DNA of 64,000 nucleotides from Paraeggerthella hominis (GCF_021044775.1 NZ_JAJNOQ010000008.1:62001-126000), one strand, 5' to 3'; shown: positions 53,008 to 62,139, counted from the stretch's first letter. Notes: generated by a model not told the origin, from the sequence alone. A program made the numbers and translations.

Positions 53008-55186
53008 CCTGTGGCGCATCCTTCGCAGCGACTTCAAAAGCCTGTTCGCGAACGCGATGAGCATCATCATCGCCGTGGGCTTGGTGGTCATGCCTTCCAT
53101 CTTCGCCTGGTACAACGTCATTGCGTGCTGGAACGTGTTCGACAACACCGGCAGCCTTACCGTGGCGGTGGCCAATGTCGACGAGGGGTACGAAAGCGAT
53201 TTGGTTCCCTTGCACGTCAACGTGGGCGAGCAGGTGGTTTCCGCGCTGCGCGCCAACGACCAGATCGATTGGACCTTCACGTCCGAAGAGGACGCCGTGG
53301 ACGGCGCGAAATCGGGACGCTACTACGCGGCGGTGGTCATTCCGAGCAGCTTCAGCAAGGATATGCTCACCTTTTATTCGCAGGACGTGCAACACGCGAA
53401 AATCGTGTACTACGCGAACGAGAAGAAGAGCGCGATTGCCCCGAAAATTACCGACAAGGGTGCCGATTCCGTGTCGTACCAGGTAAACGAAGTGTTCGCC
53501 GAAACGCTTTCGGAAGTTGCACTCAGCTTGGCGGAATCGCTCTCGCGCTATGCCGACGACGCCGACGTGAACGGTCGCATCGCCGATCTGTCCAAGCACG
53601 TGCGCGGCATGGGGGAGCAGGTGAAGCAGATGGGCTCGGTGCTCGATCTGTACGCTTCGCTCGCGCGTTCTTCGCAAACGCTTATCGGCGATTCGGTCAA
53701 GCTTATCGGGTCGGCCCGCTCCGAGTTGGACGGCATGGGCGCAACGGCTTCGCAGGGTGCGGCGGCTACGGGCGACATGGTCGAAGCCCTGAAGCAGTCG
53801 GTCGACGACCTGTCGCACGCGCTCGAGAGCACGGGGCAGGGCTTCGGCGCGGTTTCCGATTCGGTGGACGCCCTGTTCGACACGGCTTCTTCGGGAACGC
53901 AGGAGTGCGTTGCGCAGATGCGCGCGCAGGCCGATACGGTGGACGGGCAGATCAGCCACTACGTTGCCCTGGTGGGCCAGTTGGAGCAGCTGCGGGGGCA
54001 GGTGCCCGAAGAGTATCAACCTGCCGTGGACGCGGTGATCGTGCGGCTGAACGCCGTTATCGAGCTTATGGAGGGCGTGCGCGACAACCTGCGCAGCGCG
54101 GCGACCAAGCTGGAAGCGGGCAACGCGAACACGCAGGCCGAGCGCGAGGAGATCAAGAAGCTGGCCGCGCAGGCACAGGAGAGCATGTCGGCGGTCAAAG
54201 GCGATTTCGATGCGAACGTGAAACCGGCCATGCAGCAGCTGGCAAGCAACGTGTCAACGCTTGCGGCCAACGTTGGAGCCGGCGTGGACAACTTGCGGGC
54301 TTCGAGTTCCGGGCTGGCCGATTCCGCGGGGTCGGCCAACGATCTGCTGGGGTCGGCGGCTTCGAAGATCGACGGCGCGGCGCAGAAGCTGCGCGGATCG
54401 GCCGCCGAGCTGGCGTCTTTGGCCGACAGCATCGACCAAGCGCTTGCGAGCGGCGATATGGAAGCCCTGCGCCATGTGCTGGGCTCGGACACCCAGGTGC
54501 TTTCGAAGGCGCTTTCGGCACCGGTCGCCATCGATCGCATCGCCGTGTTCCCGGCGGACAACTTCGGATCGGCCATGGCTCCGCTGTACACGACGCTGGC
54601 CCTGTTCATCGGCTCGCTGCTTATCCTGGTTGCGGTGAAGCCGGGCGTCTCCGATAAGACGAGGGCGCTTTTGAGCGACCCGCGTCCCCGCGAGCTGTTC
54701 TTGGGGCATTTCGGCGTCATGGCGTTTCTGTCGCTGGCGCAGACCACGCTGATGGGGCTGGGCAACATGCTGTTCTTGCAGGTGCAGGTAGCCCATCCGA
54801 TGCTGTTCATGCTGTGCTTCTGGGTGGCGGGCCTGGTGTTCACGTTCTTGATCTACGCGCTGGTGGCGGCGTTCGCCAACTTGGGCAAGGCGGTCGCGGT
54901 GCTGCTTCTGATCATCCAGGTGACGGGATGCGGGGGCTCCTATCCGCTGCAGCTGCTGCCCTCGTTCATCCAGGACCTCAGCCCGTGGCTGCCGGCAACC
55001 CATGTGGTCAACGCCATGCGCGCGGCCATGTTCGGGACGTTCGGCAACGATTTCTGGATCGAGTTGGGCAAGCTGGCGCTGTTCCTGCTTCCCGCTGCGT
55101 TCATCGGCCTGGTGCTGCGCAAGCCGTTGGCGAAATTCATGACGTGGTACGTCGAGCAGGTGGAGTCCTCGAAGCTGGTGGGGTAG
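53000..55186 (+). CDS. YhgE/Pip-family membrane protein (second of two)
   Basis: 728 residues; GGGAGGCGG precedes ATG 53000, inside the end of the previous gene. Same architecture: SIFAWYNVIACWNVFDNTGS after helix 1, a coiled-coil extracytoplasmic domain (about 170-490), C-terminal helices from SAMAPLYTTLALFIGSLLIL to LLPAAFIGLVLRKP. The translational overlap indicates a heteromeric complex of the two Pip proteins. Function unknown; roles in export, phage adsorption or cell-surface assembly have been proposed for relatives. Confidence 0.88.
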   Translation: MSNLWRILRSDFKSLFANAMSIIIAVGLVVMPSIFAWYNVIACWNVFDNTGSLTVAVANVDEGYESDLVPLHVNVGEQVVSALRANDQIDWTFTSEEDAVDGAKSGRYYAAVVIPSSFSKDMLTFYSQDVQHAKIVYYANEKKSAIAPKITDKGADSVSYQVNEVFAETLSEVALSLAESLSRYADDADVNGRIADLSKHVRGMGEQVKQMGSVLDLYASLARSSQTLIGDSVKLIGSARSELDGMGATASQGAAATGDMVEALKQSVDDLSHALESTGQGFGAVSDSVDALFDTASSGTQECVAQMRAQADTVDGQISHYVALVGQLEQLRGQVPEEYQPAVDAVIVRLNAVIELMEGVRDNLRSAATKLEAGNANTQAEREEIKKLAAQAQESMSAVKGDFDANVKPAMQQLASNVSTLAANVGAGVDNLRASSSGLADSAGSANDLLGSAASKIDGAAQKLRGSAAELASLADSIDQALASGDMEALRHVLGSDTQVLSKALSAPVAIDRIAVFPADNFGSAMAPLYTTLALFIGSLLILVAVKPGVSDKTRALLSDPRPRELFLGHFGVMAFLSLAQTTLMGLGNMLFLQVQVAHPMLFMLCFWVAGLVFTFLIYALVAAFANLGKAVAVLLLIIQVTGCGGSYPLQLLPSFIQDLSPWLPATHVVNAMRAAMFGTFGNDFWIELGKLALFLLPAAFIGLVLRKPLAKFMTWYVEQVESSKLVG

Positions 55187-55244
55187 GGCAGGCGACGCCC
55201 GCGCGTGCAGATGCGGGCGTCGCCTACGTGCGCGCGAGCGCGCA

Positions 55245-55526
55245 TCAGGAGCAGTAGGCGTCCTTCACTGTTTGAAACAGCGATCGAATGCGCTGGTCAG
55301 CCAAGCTGTACACGACGTAATGCCCGGAACGCTGGGCATGTACCACGCCCGCAAGGCGAAGCGCTGAAAGGTGCTGGGAAAGCGCGGGCCGACTGATGTT
55401 GGGAACGCTTTCGGCCAGTTGGGCCACGGTTTGGTCGGCTTCGAGCAGCGCGCAGAGAATCAAGAGCCGATTCTCGTTGGCAAGCAGGCGAAACAGTTCC
55501 GCTACCTGGTGCGCTTTTTCTTCCAT
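55245..55526 (-). CDS. ArsR-family winged-helix repressor
   Basis: 93 residues. AELFRLLANENRLLILCALL, ISRPALSQHLSALRLAGVVH (recognition helix) and HYVVYSLADQRIRSLF form a typical ArsR/SmtB fold. No CxC metal motif in helix 3 is visible (the only Cys residues are C37-type in ILCALL and near the C-terminus), so a redox or other signal is possible. Last gene of an operon with a 4Fe-4S membrane protein and ferredoxin; a TAAGAATATTCTTA palindrome upstream of that operon is its probable operator. Confidence 0.88.
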   Translation of the reverse strand: MEEKAHQVAELFRLLANENRLLILCALLEADQTVAQLAESVPNISRPALSQHLSALRLAGVVHAQRSGHYVVYSLADQRIRSLFQTVKDAYCS

Positions 55527-55535
55527 GGCGGTCTC

Positions 55536-56192
55536 CTATGCGGGAGTCGAAGGGTTCGTAGACGTCGCGGGTCGCTCTTCCGTCGGCGGTTCCATGCCGT
55601 GCGCGCGGCCTTTGGAGATGAGCTGGGTCATGGTGCCCATGGGACAGAACGCGCACCACGAGCGCGGCCGGTACAGAGCCATGACTGCAAGCCCGATCAG
55701 GTTCGACGTCAGCATGATGCTGTAGAACCCGAAGGCGAATTGCGCAACCCACGGCTCCACTTCCACCGGATAGGCCCAATCCCATGGCAGCGAGAAGGTC
55801 CACAGAAGCTGTACGGCCGTTCCCAGCTCGCTGCTTCCGGCGAACACCATCCAGGTGACGAACAGCATGTTCGCGAACATGGCCATGAAGAACACCAGGA
55901 AGCCCAGCCTGAACGCGCGCGACCGCAGGATGCGCGGGGTCGGCTTGTTGCGCGAGAGGCCGAACCGCTTGCCCAGGAGCGTCAGGAACTGTCCGCGGTC
56001 GCAGTAGCGGTTGCAGTAGGCTTTTCCGCCGCCTGCCAGGGAAACGATGAGCGGCACGAAGAAGAACACGAGGCCGATCCACGCGAACAGGATATTGAAG
56101 AAGCCCAGTGCCAGGTAGATGGGCGTGATCACGTACAGGCGGTCGTACCAGCGCGGTGCGCATGCCTTGCCGCACGCCTTCTTGCCGCTCAT
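55536..56192 (-). CDS. NapH/YccM-like 4Fe-4S membrane protein
   Basis: 218 residues from ATG 56192 (the open frame extends upstream over the ferredoxin gene). Four to five membrane helices, with Cys pairs YCNRYCDRGQFL on one loop and CAFCPMGTMTQLI on another, the NapH/CcoG-type motif CxxxCxxGxx. Such proteins pass electrons across or along the membrane to ferredoxins or maturation factors. It overlaps the ferredoxin gene upstream (ATGA) and precedes the ArsR gene. A proposed role is electron supply or Fe-S/heme-related maturation; the target is not evident. Confidence 0.82.
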   Translation of the reverse strand: MSGKKACGKACAPRWYDRLYVITPIYLALGFFNILFAWIGLVFFFVPLIVSLAGGGKAYCNRYCDRGQFLTLLGKRFGLSRNKPTPRILRSRAFRLGFLVFFMAMFANMLFVTWMVFAGSSELGTAVQLLWTFSLPWDWAYPVEVEPWVAQFAFGFYSIMLTSNLIGLAVMALYRPRSWCAFCPMGTMTQLISKGRAHGMEPPTEERPATSTNPSTPA

Positions 56193-56395
56193 GCCGACAC
56201 CGCCTCGCGTCGGTGCACGGCTACGGCGGATGCCGGGCATTCTGCTTCGCATGCTCCGCAGCCCACGCAAAGGGTCGCGTTCACGTACGCCCTTGTTCCG
56301 CGCCAGACTGAAACGGCTTCCCGAGGGCAGGCGTGAGCGCATGCGCCGCAGGCGACGCAGGCTTTCTCGGCTACGACCGCTATCTTCTTTGCCAC
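56189..56395 (-). CDS. Two-cluster 4Fe-4S ferredoxin
   Basis: 68 residues: CVACGACAHACPREAVSV and CVGCGACEAECPASAVAV, two CxxCxxCxxxCP motifs, the bacterial 2[4Fe-4S] ferredoxin pattern. Cytoplasmic, first gene of the ferredoxin-NapH-like-ArsR operon, coupled to the next gene by an ATGA overlap. Its promoter region (56396-56460) is AT-rich and contains the ArsR-like palindrome. Confidence 0.93.
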   Translation of the reverse strand: MAKKIAVVAEKACVACGACAHACPREAVSVWRGTRAYVNATLCVGCGACEAECPASAVAVHRREAVSA

Positions 56396-56421
56396 CGTCT
56401 TCCTTTCTCTAAATTAGAATA

Positions 56422-56435
56422 TAAGAATATTCTTA
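56422..56435. promoter_or_regulatory. Candidate ArsR operator
   Basis: Perfect palindrome TAAGAATATTCTTA, 27 bp upstream of the ferredoxin start; it matches the AT-rich ATA-N-TAT style of ArsR/SmtB sites. Confidence 0.65.
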
Positions 56436-56610
56436 AATAATAAACGAAGAGGGACCGCCGCGCAACCGTGCAATGGCGCGCCCGGCCTCATCAGCGAAAA
56501 AGGCGCATGAAACAGGATGTCAACGACGTTTCGCTATAGAGGGGGCAATGAATAGGGTGCTAAAGCATCCGGGGGTTTCGGCCGCAACGGCGCTGCCATG
56601 GGAATAGCAT

Positions 56611-56650
56611 AGCTTGGGAAGCTCAAGTTCTACCATTGAACCACGCCCGC
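56611..56650 (-). pseudogene. Truncated tRNA-Gly(CCC), 5' half only (attachment-site remnant)
   Basis: Read on the reverse strand from 56650: acceptor GCGGGCG, D-arm TTCAATGGTAGAAC, anticodon loop TTCCCAA with anticodon CCC, then homology ends after AAGCT. The 3' anticodon strand is incomplete and the T-arm and acceptor strand are absent from 56470-56610. It lies 40 bp from the integrase stop codon. Confidence 0.75.
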
Positions 56651-56689
56651 AATCAAGCGAATGACAGTATAGCGTATCGCGCAGCTTTG

Positions 56690-58090
56690 TCACCGGAAAT
56701 CCTCCTCAAGTCCATGCTTTTCCCTGCCGTTCACGAGTCCCGGGACGAGCCTGCCGACGTACCGGTCCGCGAGCCCCCTCGTGGTGGCTGGGATGAACCC
56801 GACGTACAGGTCGAGCGTGTAGGACGCGTCGGCGTGCCCGAGAAGCGCCGACACCGTCTTGATGTTCTCGCCCCGGGCGAGGTTGATGGTCGCGAACGTG
56901 TGTCGGAGGGCGTAGGGCCGCGTGCCGGCGAACCCCGCTTTCCGGACGAACGCGTTCCATCTCTTCTTGAACGAGTTGTAGCTCCAGGGGTTGCCCGTCT
57001 CGCCCAGAAGCGGCGTCGAGCTCCTAAGGACGAGCCCCATCTCGTCGAGCGCGCGCCTCTTCTCCTCGATCCACGCCTCCACGACCGACGCCGTGTACCT
57101 GTCGAGCGGGACCGTGCGCATCGAGCTGTCCGACTTGGTGTAGTTCTCTATCCTTCCCGCGCGCAGGGCCGCCACGATCCGCATCTGCGCGTCTTCCCCC
57201 TCCTCTGCGGGGACGAAGGTCCCGACGCGCTGGGCGAGCATCTCCTCGGGGCGCATGCCCGTGGAGAACAGGATGAGCACGGCCACCTTGGTCATGTCGA
57301 GGGGGAGGGACGACGCCTCCTCGAGGAACGCCTCTGCCTCGTCCTCCATCAGCGGGTCGATGAGAGGTCTGCCCTTCCTGAAGCCCTTGGAGAGGAAGCG
57401 CTTCTTGGCGACGTTGCGCCCGACGTGCTCGCGATCGACGGCATCGTTGAGGACCTCGCGCACGAACTTGAGCACCTTGGACTGCATCGCCGGCCCGGCG
57501 ACGCGTACGGGCGAGAAGGGGGCCCTCCTCTTGAGCCTCCCCTCCTGCCGCAGCCTCTCCCTGTTCTCCTCCTCGCGTCTCCTCTTCTCGAGCGCCCACT
57601 CCTCGGACAGGCGGGGCACCGCGAGCACGCACCGCTCGACGTCCTCGGCGACGAGCTCCTTCAGGGGAATCGACCCTATCGTCGCCTTGGCGTACTTCAG
57701 GTAACGCCTTTCGTTGGCGGTCGACGCGGGGGAGATCACCCCGACTCGGCGCTCGACATACCGCTCCGCGTACTCCCCGAAGGGCATCGCTGCCCAGGCG
57801 GCGGCGTCGAGCGAGCCCCCGCCCCGTGCCTCGAGCGCGAGGTCGAGGACCGCGTTCTTCTCCTCCTCGAACGCGCGGACCTGCCCTTTGAGGTCGACCT
57901 TCTTGTTGAGGGCGAACACCACGCGGGTGAGTTTCTTCTTCCCGCCGAAATGACGACGGTGCTCCTCGGGGATGCGGATGGTGAGCTCGTAGGCGGTGGT
58001 GCGCGAATCCTTGCGCTTTCGCCGCGGCGTGCCGCGCCTCGCGGCCGCCTCGTCGAGGTTGTATGGTTTGTCGCAGTGAAGCAGCTGCAT
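56690..58090 (-). CDS. Tyrosine-type site-specific integrase
   Basis: 466 residues. N-terminal arm-binding-like domain (about 1-115), SAM-like core-binding domain (about 115-290; PFGEYAERYVERRVGVISPA), catalytic domain (about 300-450): Arg in FSTGMRPEEMLAQRV, then ALRHTFATINLARG (HxxR-type block with His and Arg) and LLGHADASYTLDLYVGF, where H and the nucleophile Tyr are visible. All expected catalytic residues are present. Directs integration and excision, here apparently in or near a tRNA-Gly gene. The excisionase-like gene lies just upstream (14-bp gap) on the same strand. Confidence 0.93.
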   Translation of the reverse strand: MQLLHCDKPYNLDEAAARRGTPRRKRKDSRTTAYELTIRIPEEHRRHFGGKKKLTRVVFALNKKVDLKGQVRAFEEEKNAVLDLALEARGGGSLDAAAWAAMPFGEYAERYVERRVGVISPASTANERRYLKYAKATIGSIPLKELVAEDVERCVLAVPRLSEEWALEKRRREEENRERLRQEGRLKRRAPFSPVRVAGPAMQSKVLKFVREVLNDAVDREHVGRNVAKKRFLSKGFRKGRPLIDPLMEDEAEAFLEEASSLPLDMTKVAVLILFSTGMRPEEMLAQRVGTFVPAEEGEDAQMRIVAALRAGRIENYTKSDSSMRTVPLDRYTASVVEAWIEEKRRALDEMGLVLRSSTPLLGETGNPWSYNSFKKRWNAFVRKAGFAGTRPYALRHTFATINLARGENIKTVSALLGHADASYTLDLYVGFIPATTRGLADRYVGRLVPGLVNGREKHGLEEDFR

Positions 58091-58103
58091 GGGTTGTCGT
58101 TCG

Positions 58104-58382
58104 TCAAGCGGACTGCAGGCCCTCGCGGCCCTCGTCCTTATACAGGTAGTTCAGCAGGGCGAGCTTCGGCACGAGCCACTTCTTGCCGACGCGGCAGCCC
58201 TTGAGCTCACCGCGGGCGAGGAGGCGGCGCACCTCCTGGCTGGTGGCGCAGGTGAACTCCGCGACCTGGGCGGAGGTCATCATGTACGGGTAGTCCTCCA
58301 GCATGAAGAGGTAGAGCCCGTCCGGGTCGGCGGCGCGCAGTCGCTCCACGTCTATGCCGACCTCGCCGTGGATGTCGTTCAT
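58104..58382 (-). CDS. Excisionase-like helix-turn-helix protein
   Basis: 92 residues from ATG 58382 (GAAGGAGAG upstream). MMTSAQVAEFTCATSQEVRR with LLARGELKGCRVGKKWLVPK is a MerR-like/HTH_17 DNA-binding wing of the excisionase type. Encoded immediately upstream of the integrase on the same strand, as recombination directionality factors often are. The region to its right (58383-58985) is gene-poor and AT-richer. Confidence 0.75.
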   Translation of the reverse strand: MNDIHGEVGIDVERLRAADPDGLYLFMLEDYPYMMTSAQVAEFTCATSQEVRRLLARGELKGCRVGKKWLVPKLALLNYLYKDEGREGLQSA

Positions 58383-58985
58383 TTCGCTCTCCTTCTCTCG
58401 TTTCGGTCCCAATCGGGATGATGACCCGTTTCCAGCATGGCGCAACCCTGCAGGCGGCCCATCTGCACCGTTGCGCCAGGGTGCGGCGTGGAGTATGGAC
58501 CACCGGTTTCTCGGCGCGCGCCTCATTTCTCGACAGCGTACACACATTGTTCGCGTTCGGCGCCGCAGACCCCTTTTCTCAGGATTTTTGTTCCGAATTG
58601 AGATACAGACGATCAGAGGCTATCCTGCTCATCAGGATGCTTGCATACTTTGATGGTGCGAGTTGCGGACATGCAAGAGCTACGCGTTTGGTTCGTTTTC
58701 AGCGGTGTTGGAAGTATCGGCTCAATGAAAAGCCAAGTCGACATTTTCGTAGACCGAGGTTTAGAAATGGCTTTTCTCGCTTGCACAGACATGGTGCATA
58801 AAAGCGTTTTGCTTGGGAATTCTAACGAAATAAATAACCACATAACGTAAATGCAGCCATAGATACAAAAGGAATCGAATGGCCAGAGAGGACTGCGCCT
58901 ACCGATGGTCGATTCTTGACAGGCAAACTCAAGCCTCGTTAATATTACATGGTTTGCCAGACCGAATTAACAAAGGAGGGGTGTC
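58383..58985. other. Gene-poor, lower-GC stretch left of the macrolide-resistance-like operon
   Basis: Promoter region of the excisionase and of the mef-like operon. An open frame at 58653-58850 (65 residues from ATG, weak ribosome site, no homology seen) cannot be supported as a gene. Confidence 0.5.
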
Positions 58986-59021
58986 GTGGTTGGTCTTTTC
59001 CGCACGTGGATGAGCGCCTAG
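58986..59021 (+). CDS. Probable leader peptide of the mef/msr-like operon
   Basis: GTG 58986 to TAG 59021, 11 codons reading MVGLFRTWMSA, behind a strong AAAGGAGG (58972-58979) at 6-7 bases' spacing. A hairpin AGCGCC / GGCGCT (59013-59032) overlaps its end and competes with a downstream GC-rich segment followed by TTTTT. Macrolide-inducible mef/msr and erm genes are controlled by short leaders of this kind; regulation here is inference. Contains no R/K-x-R/K arrest motif. Confidence 0.5.
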   Translation: MVGLFRTWMSA

Positions 59022-59084
59022 AAAGCGGCGCTGTTGTGGCGTCGCGCTGTTTTTCTGCACGCCATTTCACGATTGGACATAACC

Positions 59085-60371
59085 ATGATATTTGAAACCT
59101 CTCGGGGCAGGTCTGCTCTGCTGTGCCATTCATGGCAATTCAAGCTTTGTTTCGTATGGGGCGGGGAGCTCGTTTCGACATTGACGAGTTCGATTCTCCA
59201 GATGGGTCTTATTTGGCATCTCGCCCTCACGACAGGGTCGTCTTCTCTCCTCTCCTTAGCATCGCTGGCAGGCTTTCTGCCGATTGCTTTGTTCGGAATC
59301 CTTGCGGGCGCCGTTGTCGACAGACTGCCTTTGAAACGTGTCCTCATCGGCGCCGACCTCTTCATTGCCGCGGTGGGTGCCGCCTTGGCGATTGCCTCGT
59401 TGGCCGGCAGCTTACCTGCATGGCTAATTCTCATCGCCTTGTTTCTCCGTGCAGTTGGTACTTCGTTCTACACGCCAGCCTCCCAATCTCTCACGCCCCA
59501 TCTCGCCCCACCGGAGCATCTCGTTCGCCTATCGGGGGTGACTCAGGCGATTCAGTCCGGCGGATACATTCTTGGCGCCGCGCTTGCAGCAGTGATTTAT
59601 CCCGTGGCGGGCATTACCGCTATGATTGTCCTCGACGTGCTGGGAGCGCTTTTCGCTTCTTTAGCCGTCCTCGCCGCACAGATAGACGCAGGGGGCCTCG
59701 ACGAAGCCGACCGCAGCTTGTCCTTTTCCAATAAGGTTCGAGAGCTCTTCTCTGAGATTTCGGACGGCTACAAGCTGATTAGGGGGTACAGGGGGCTGTT
59801 CGCCCTTCTTTGGTGCGGGTTCGTCTTCGCTTTCGCGTTCTCTCCGCTCGCGGCATTGTTCCCAATAATGACCTTGGGGCATTTTGGCGGTAGCACGGGG
59901 GATGCCGCTTTGGTGGAAATCCTTTTTTCTGCAGGCATGCTGGCTGGGTCCGGTATCTTGGCGGTTACGGGAGGGTTCCGCAATAGGTCGTTCACCATGG
60001 TCGCCGCGATTGCCGGCTTCGGCATTGCCGCAATCGTATCCGGATCGCTCGGCCCGTCATTGTTCGCTGCTTTCCTGCCGGTGAGCTTTCTTATGGGCGC
60101 ATGCTCCCCGTTGTACGCGGGAACCCAGACTGCCCTTATGCAGGAGCAGATACCTCCTGAGTACCTAGGCCGCGTTTTCGGCCTCTACGGAACCATCATG
60201 GCTTGGGCCATGCCCATGGGCCTCGCAGCTCCCTCCGTTTTTGCGGATCTGCTTGGAGCTCCGTTATGGTTCGTCGGCTCTGGAGCGACCATGGTACTGC
60301 TTGCGATGGCTATGCTGCTTGCTCCGAGCGTCCGAAGCGCGGGGAAAAGAGATACCGGGCAGATTCAATAG
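59085..60371 (+). CDS. MFS macrolide-efflux-like transporter (Mef family)
   Basis: 428 residues from ATG 59085 (ribosome site weak; a TTG at 59034 is a fallback). Twelve helices. WQFKLCFVWGGELVSTLTSS then ILQMGLIWHLALTTGSS, and LASLAGFLPIALFGILAGAV, VDRLPLKRVLIGADLFIAAV closely follow Mef(A)/Mef(E); later EYLGRVFGLYGTIMAWAMP also matches. It likely pumps 14/15-membered macrolides out with protons. Followed 262 bp later by an Msr(D)-like ABC-F gene, exactly the mef-msr(D) pair of the mega element, but diverged and in a high-GC anaerobe. Confidence 0.85.
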   Translation: MIFETSRGRSALLCHSWQFKLCFVWGGELVSTLTSSILQMGLIWHLALTTGSSSLLSLASLAGFLPIALFGILAGAVVDRLPLKRVLIGADLFIAAVGAALAIASLAGSLPAWLILIALFLRAVGTSFYTPASQSLTPHLAPPEHLVRLSGVTQAIQSGGYILGAALAAVIYPVAGITAMIVLDVLGALFASLAVLAAQIDAGGLDEADRSLSFSNKVRELFSEISDGYKLIRGYRGLFALLWCGFVFAFAFSPLAALFPIMTLGHFGGSTGDAALVEILFSAGMLAGSGILAVTGGFRNRSFTMVAAIAGFGIAAIVSGSLGPSLFAAFLPVSFLMGACSPLYAGTQTALMQEQIPPEYLGRVFGLYGTIMAWAMPMGLAAPSVFADLLGAPLWFVGSGATMVLLAMAMLLAPSVRSAGKRDTGQIQ

Positions 60372-60633
60372 CCCAAGTATTCGAAAAAAAAGAGGCAGCA
60401 GCCATCGGTTCAAGCGTCAGCCTTCAAGCCCTTGCGACGACGAGGTATTGCACTGACATCCCACATCGCGCTCCTTATTCGTCGCCAACTATCATTTTCG
60501 GATTTGCCGGCTTGCGCAAGGTCAAAACGCTCGCGCCGGCAATTGGGCAAAGGCGAAAAATCGACGTGAGCAATCTTTTTTGGCATGGCTGCGTTTCCAG
60601 TAAAACGCTAATACACAAAAGGCGGTTCAACCT

Positions 60634-62103
60634 ATGGAACTCATAGTCAAAGCTAAAGACATCTTTTTGGAATATGCCGGCCGCGATATCCTAGATATCG
60701 AAGAGTTGGAAATCTACTCCTACGATCGCATCGGCTTGGTGGGAGACAATGGCGCAGGCAAAACCAGCCTGCTTAAAATTCTGAGCGGCAATCTTACCAT
60801 TGCGGACGCCGACGTCAGGCGTTTCGGCAGCATTGCCCTCATCGGCCAACTCGATGAACTCGACCTTGATGCGGCTCAGGGCAGTGGTGAGATGCTCTCC
60901 CGTCTCAACGTCGCCGGAGTGGCGCAGGAGACGATGAGCGGCGGAGAGGAGACACGCGCCAAGATTGCCTCTGCGCTCTCCCAGCATGCAAGCGCGATCT
61001 TTGCTGATGAGCCTACGAGCCACCTCGACCAAGACGGCATCAGCCTTCTCGTCGGACAACTCAAGGCATTTGATGGAGCCCTGCTCATTGTGAGCCATGA
61101 CCGTTATTTTCTCGATCAGGTAGTGGACAAGATCTGGGAGCTCAAAGACGGCGGTATTTCCGAATTCTGGGGTGACTACTCCGACTATCTGCGACAGAAA
61201 GAAGAAGAACGCAAAGTTCAGGCGGCTCGATACGAAGAGGCGATGCGCGAGCGCGAGCGCCTTGAAGCCGCCATCGAAAAACAACGGAAAAAAGCACGGC
61301 AGGTCGACGCCAAGCAGAAGGGCGCAAAGAAAAGCAACGAGAATGCAGGTCGATTGGGACATCAGAAAGCAACCGGCACCAAACAGAAGAGGATGTACCA
61401 GGCGGCTAAGAACATGGAGAAGCGCCTCGAAGCGCTCGAAGGGATTGAGGCCCCTGACAGCATTCGCACCGTGCGGTTCCGCCAGAGCAAGGCCCTGGAA
61501 CTGCATAGTAAATTTCCCATCTCGGCAGACGATTTCAGCTTGAGCTTCGGCAACTGCATGCTCTATGACCACGCGAAATTCGAGATACCGCTCGGTGCTA
61601 AAGTGGCCATCACCGGTGGCAACGGTACAGGAAAGACCAGCCTGCTGAAGGCAATCGCTCGACGCGCCGACGGTATCAACATCTCTCCCAAGGCGGAGAT
61701 CGGTTACTTCGAGCAAACAGGCTACAAGTTCGACGCCCGTCAGTCTGCGATCTCGTTCATGCAGGATGGTTGCGAGTACAGCATGACCGAAATCCGAAGC
61801 ATCCTCGCCTCTATGGGAATCGGACCGCGTGACCTGGCAAAGGACGTTGGCGTTCTCTCGGGAGGCGAAGTCATCAAGCTGCTGCTCGCGAAGATGCTGC
61901 TGGGCAGATACAACATCTTGCTCATGGACGAGCCTGGAAATTACCTGGACATCAAGAGCGCCGAAGCCCTCGAGCAGATGATGAGCGCCTATGCCGGAAC
62001 GATAGTGTTCGTCTCCCACGATAAGAGGCTGGTCGAGAACGTCGCAGACATTATTTACGAAATAAAGGACACCAAGCTAGTCAAAATCTTTCAGCGCGAA
62101 TAA
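60634..62103 (+). CDS. ABC-F ribosome-protection protein, Msr(D)-like
   Basis: 489 residues, AAAAGGCGG upstream. MELIVKAKDIFLEYAGRDIL opens like Msr(D); first Walker A GDNGAGKTSL, signature MSGGEETRAKIASALS, Walker B IFADEPTSHLD; a long Lys/Glu/Arg interdomain linker (about 185-285) reaching toward the ribosomal exit-tunnel; second Walker A GGNGTGKTSL, LSGGEVIKLLLAKML, LLMDEPGNYLD. No membrane segments: an ABC-F protein that dislodges macrolides from the ribosome rather than a transporter. It works with the Mef-like pump. Terminator downstream. Confidence 0.88.
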   Translation: MELIVKAKDIFLEYAGRDILDIEELEIYSYDRIGLVGDNGAGKTSLLKILSGNLTIADADVRRFGSIALIGQLDELDLDAAQGSGEMLSRLNVAGVAQETMSGGEETRAKIASALSQHASAIFADEPTSHLDQDGISLLVGQLKAFDGALLIVSHDRYFLDQVVDKIWELKDGGISEFWGDYSDYLRQKEEERKVQAARYEEAMRERERLEAAIEKQRKKARQVDAKQKGAKKSNENAGRLGHQKATGTKQKRMYQAAKNMEKRLEALEGIEAPDSIRTVRFRQSKALELHSKFPISADDFSLSFGNCMLYDHAKFEIPLGAKVAITGGNGTGKTSLLKAIARRADGINISPKAEIGYFEQTGYKFDARQSAISFMQDGCEYSMTEIRSILASMGIGPRDLAKDVGVLSGGEVIKLLLAKMLLGRYNILLMDEPGNYLDIKSAEALEQMMSAYAGTIVFVSHDKRLVENVADIIYEIKDTKLVKIFQRE

Positions 62104-62139
62104 CCCTAAATGAGCAGGATATATTCCCAGAATGGAGAC

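Noticed and set aside
58653..58850. 65-residue forward open frame left of the mef-like operon
   Set aside because: Weak ribosome site, no homology or domain pattern, AT-richer intergenic context and a competing reverse frame; not supported as a gene.
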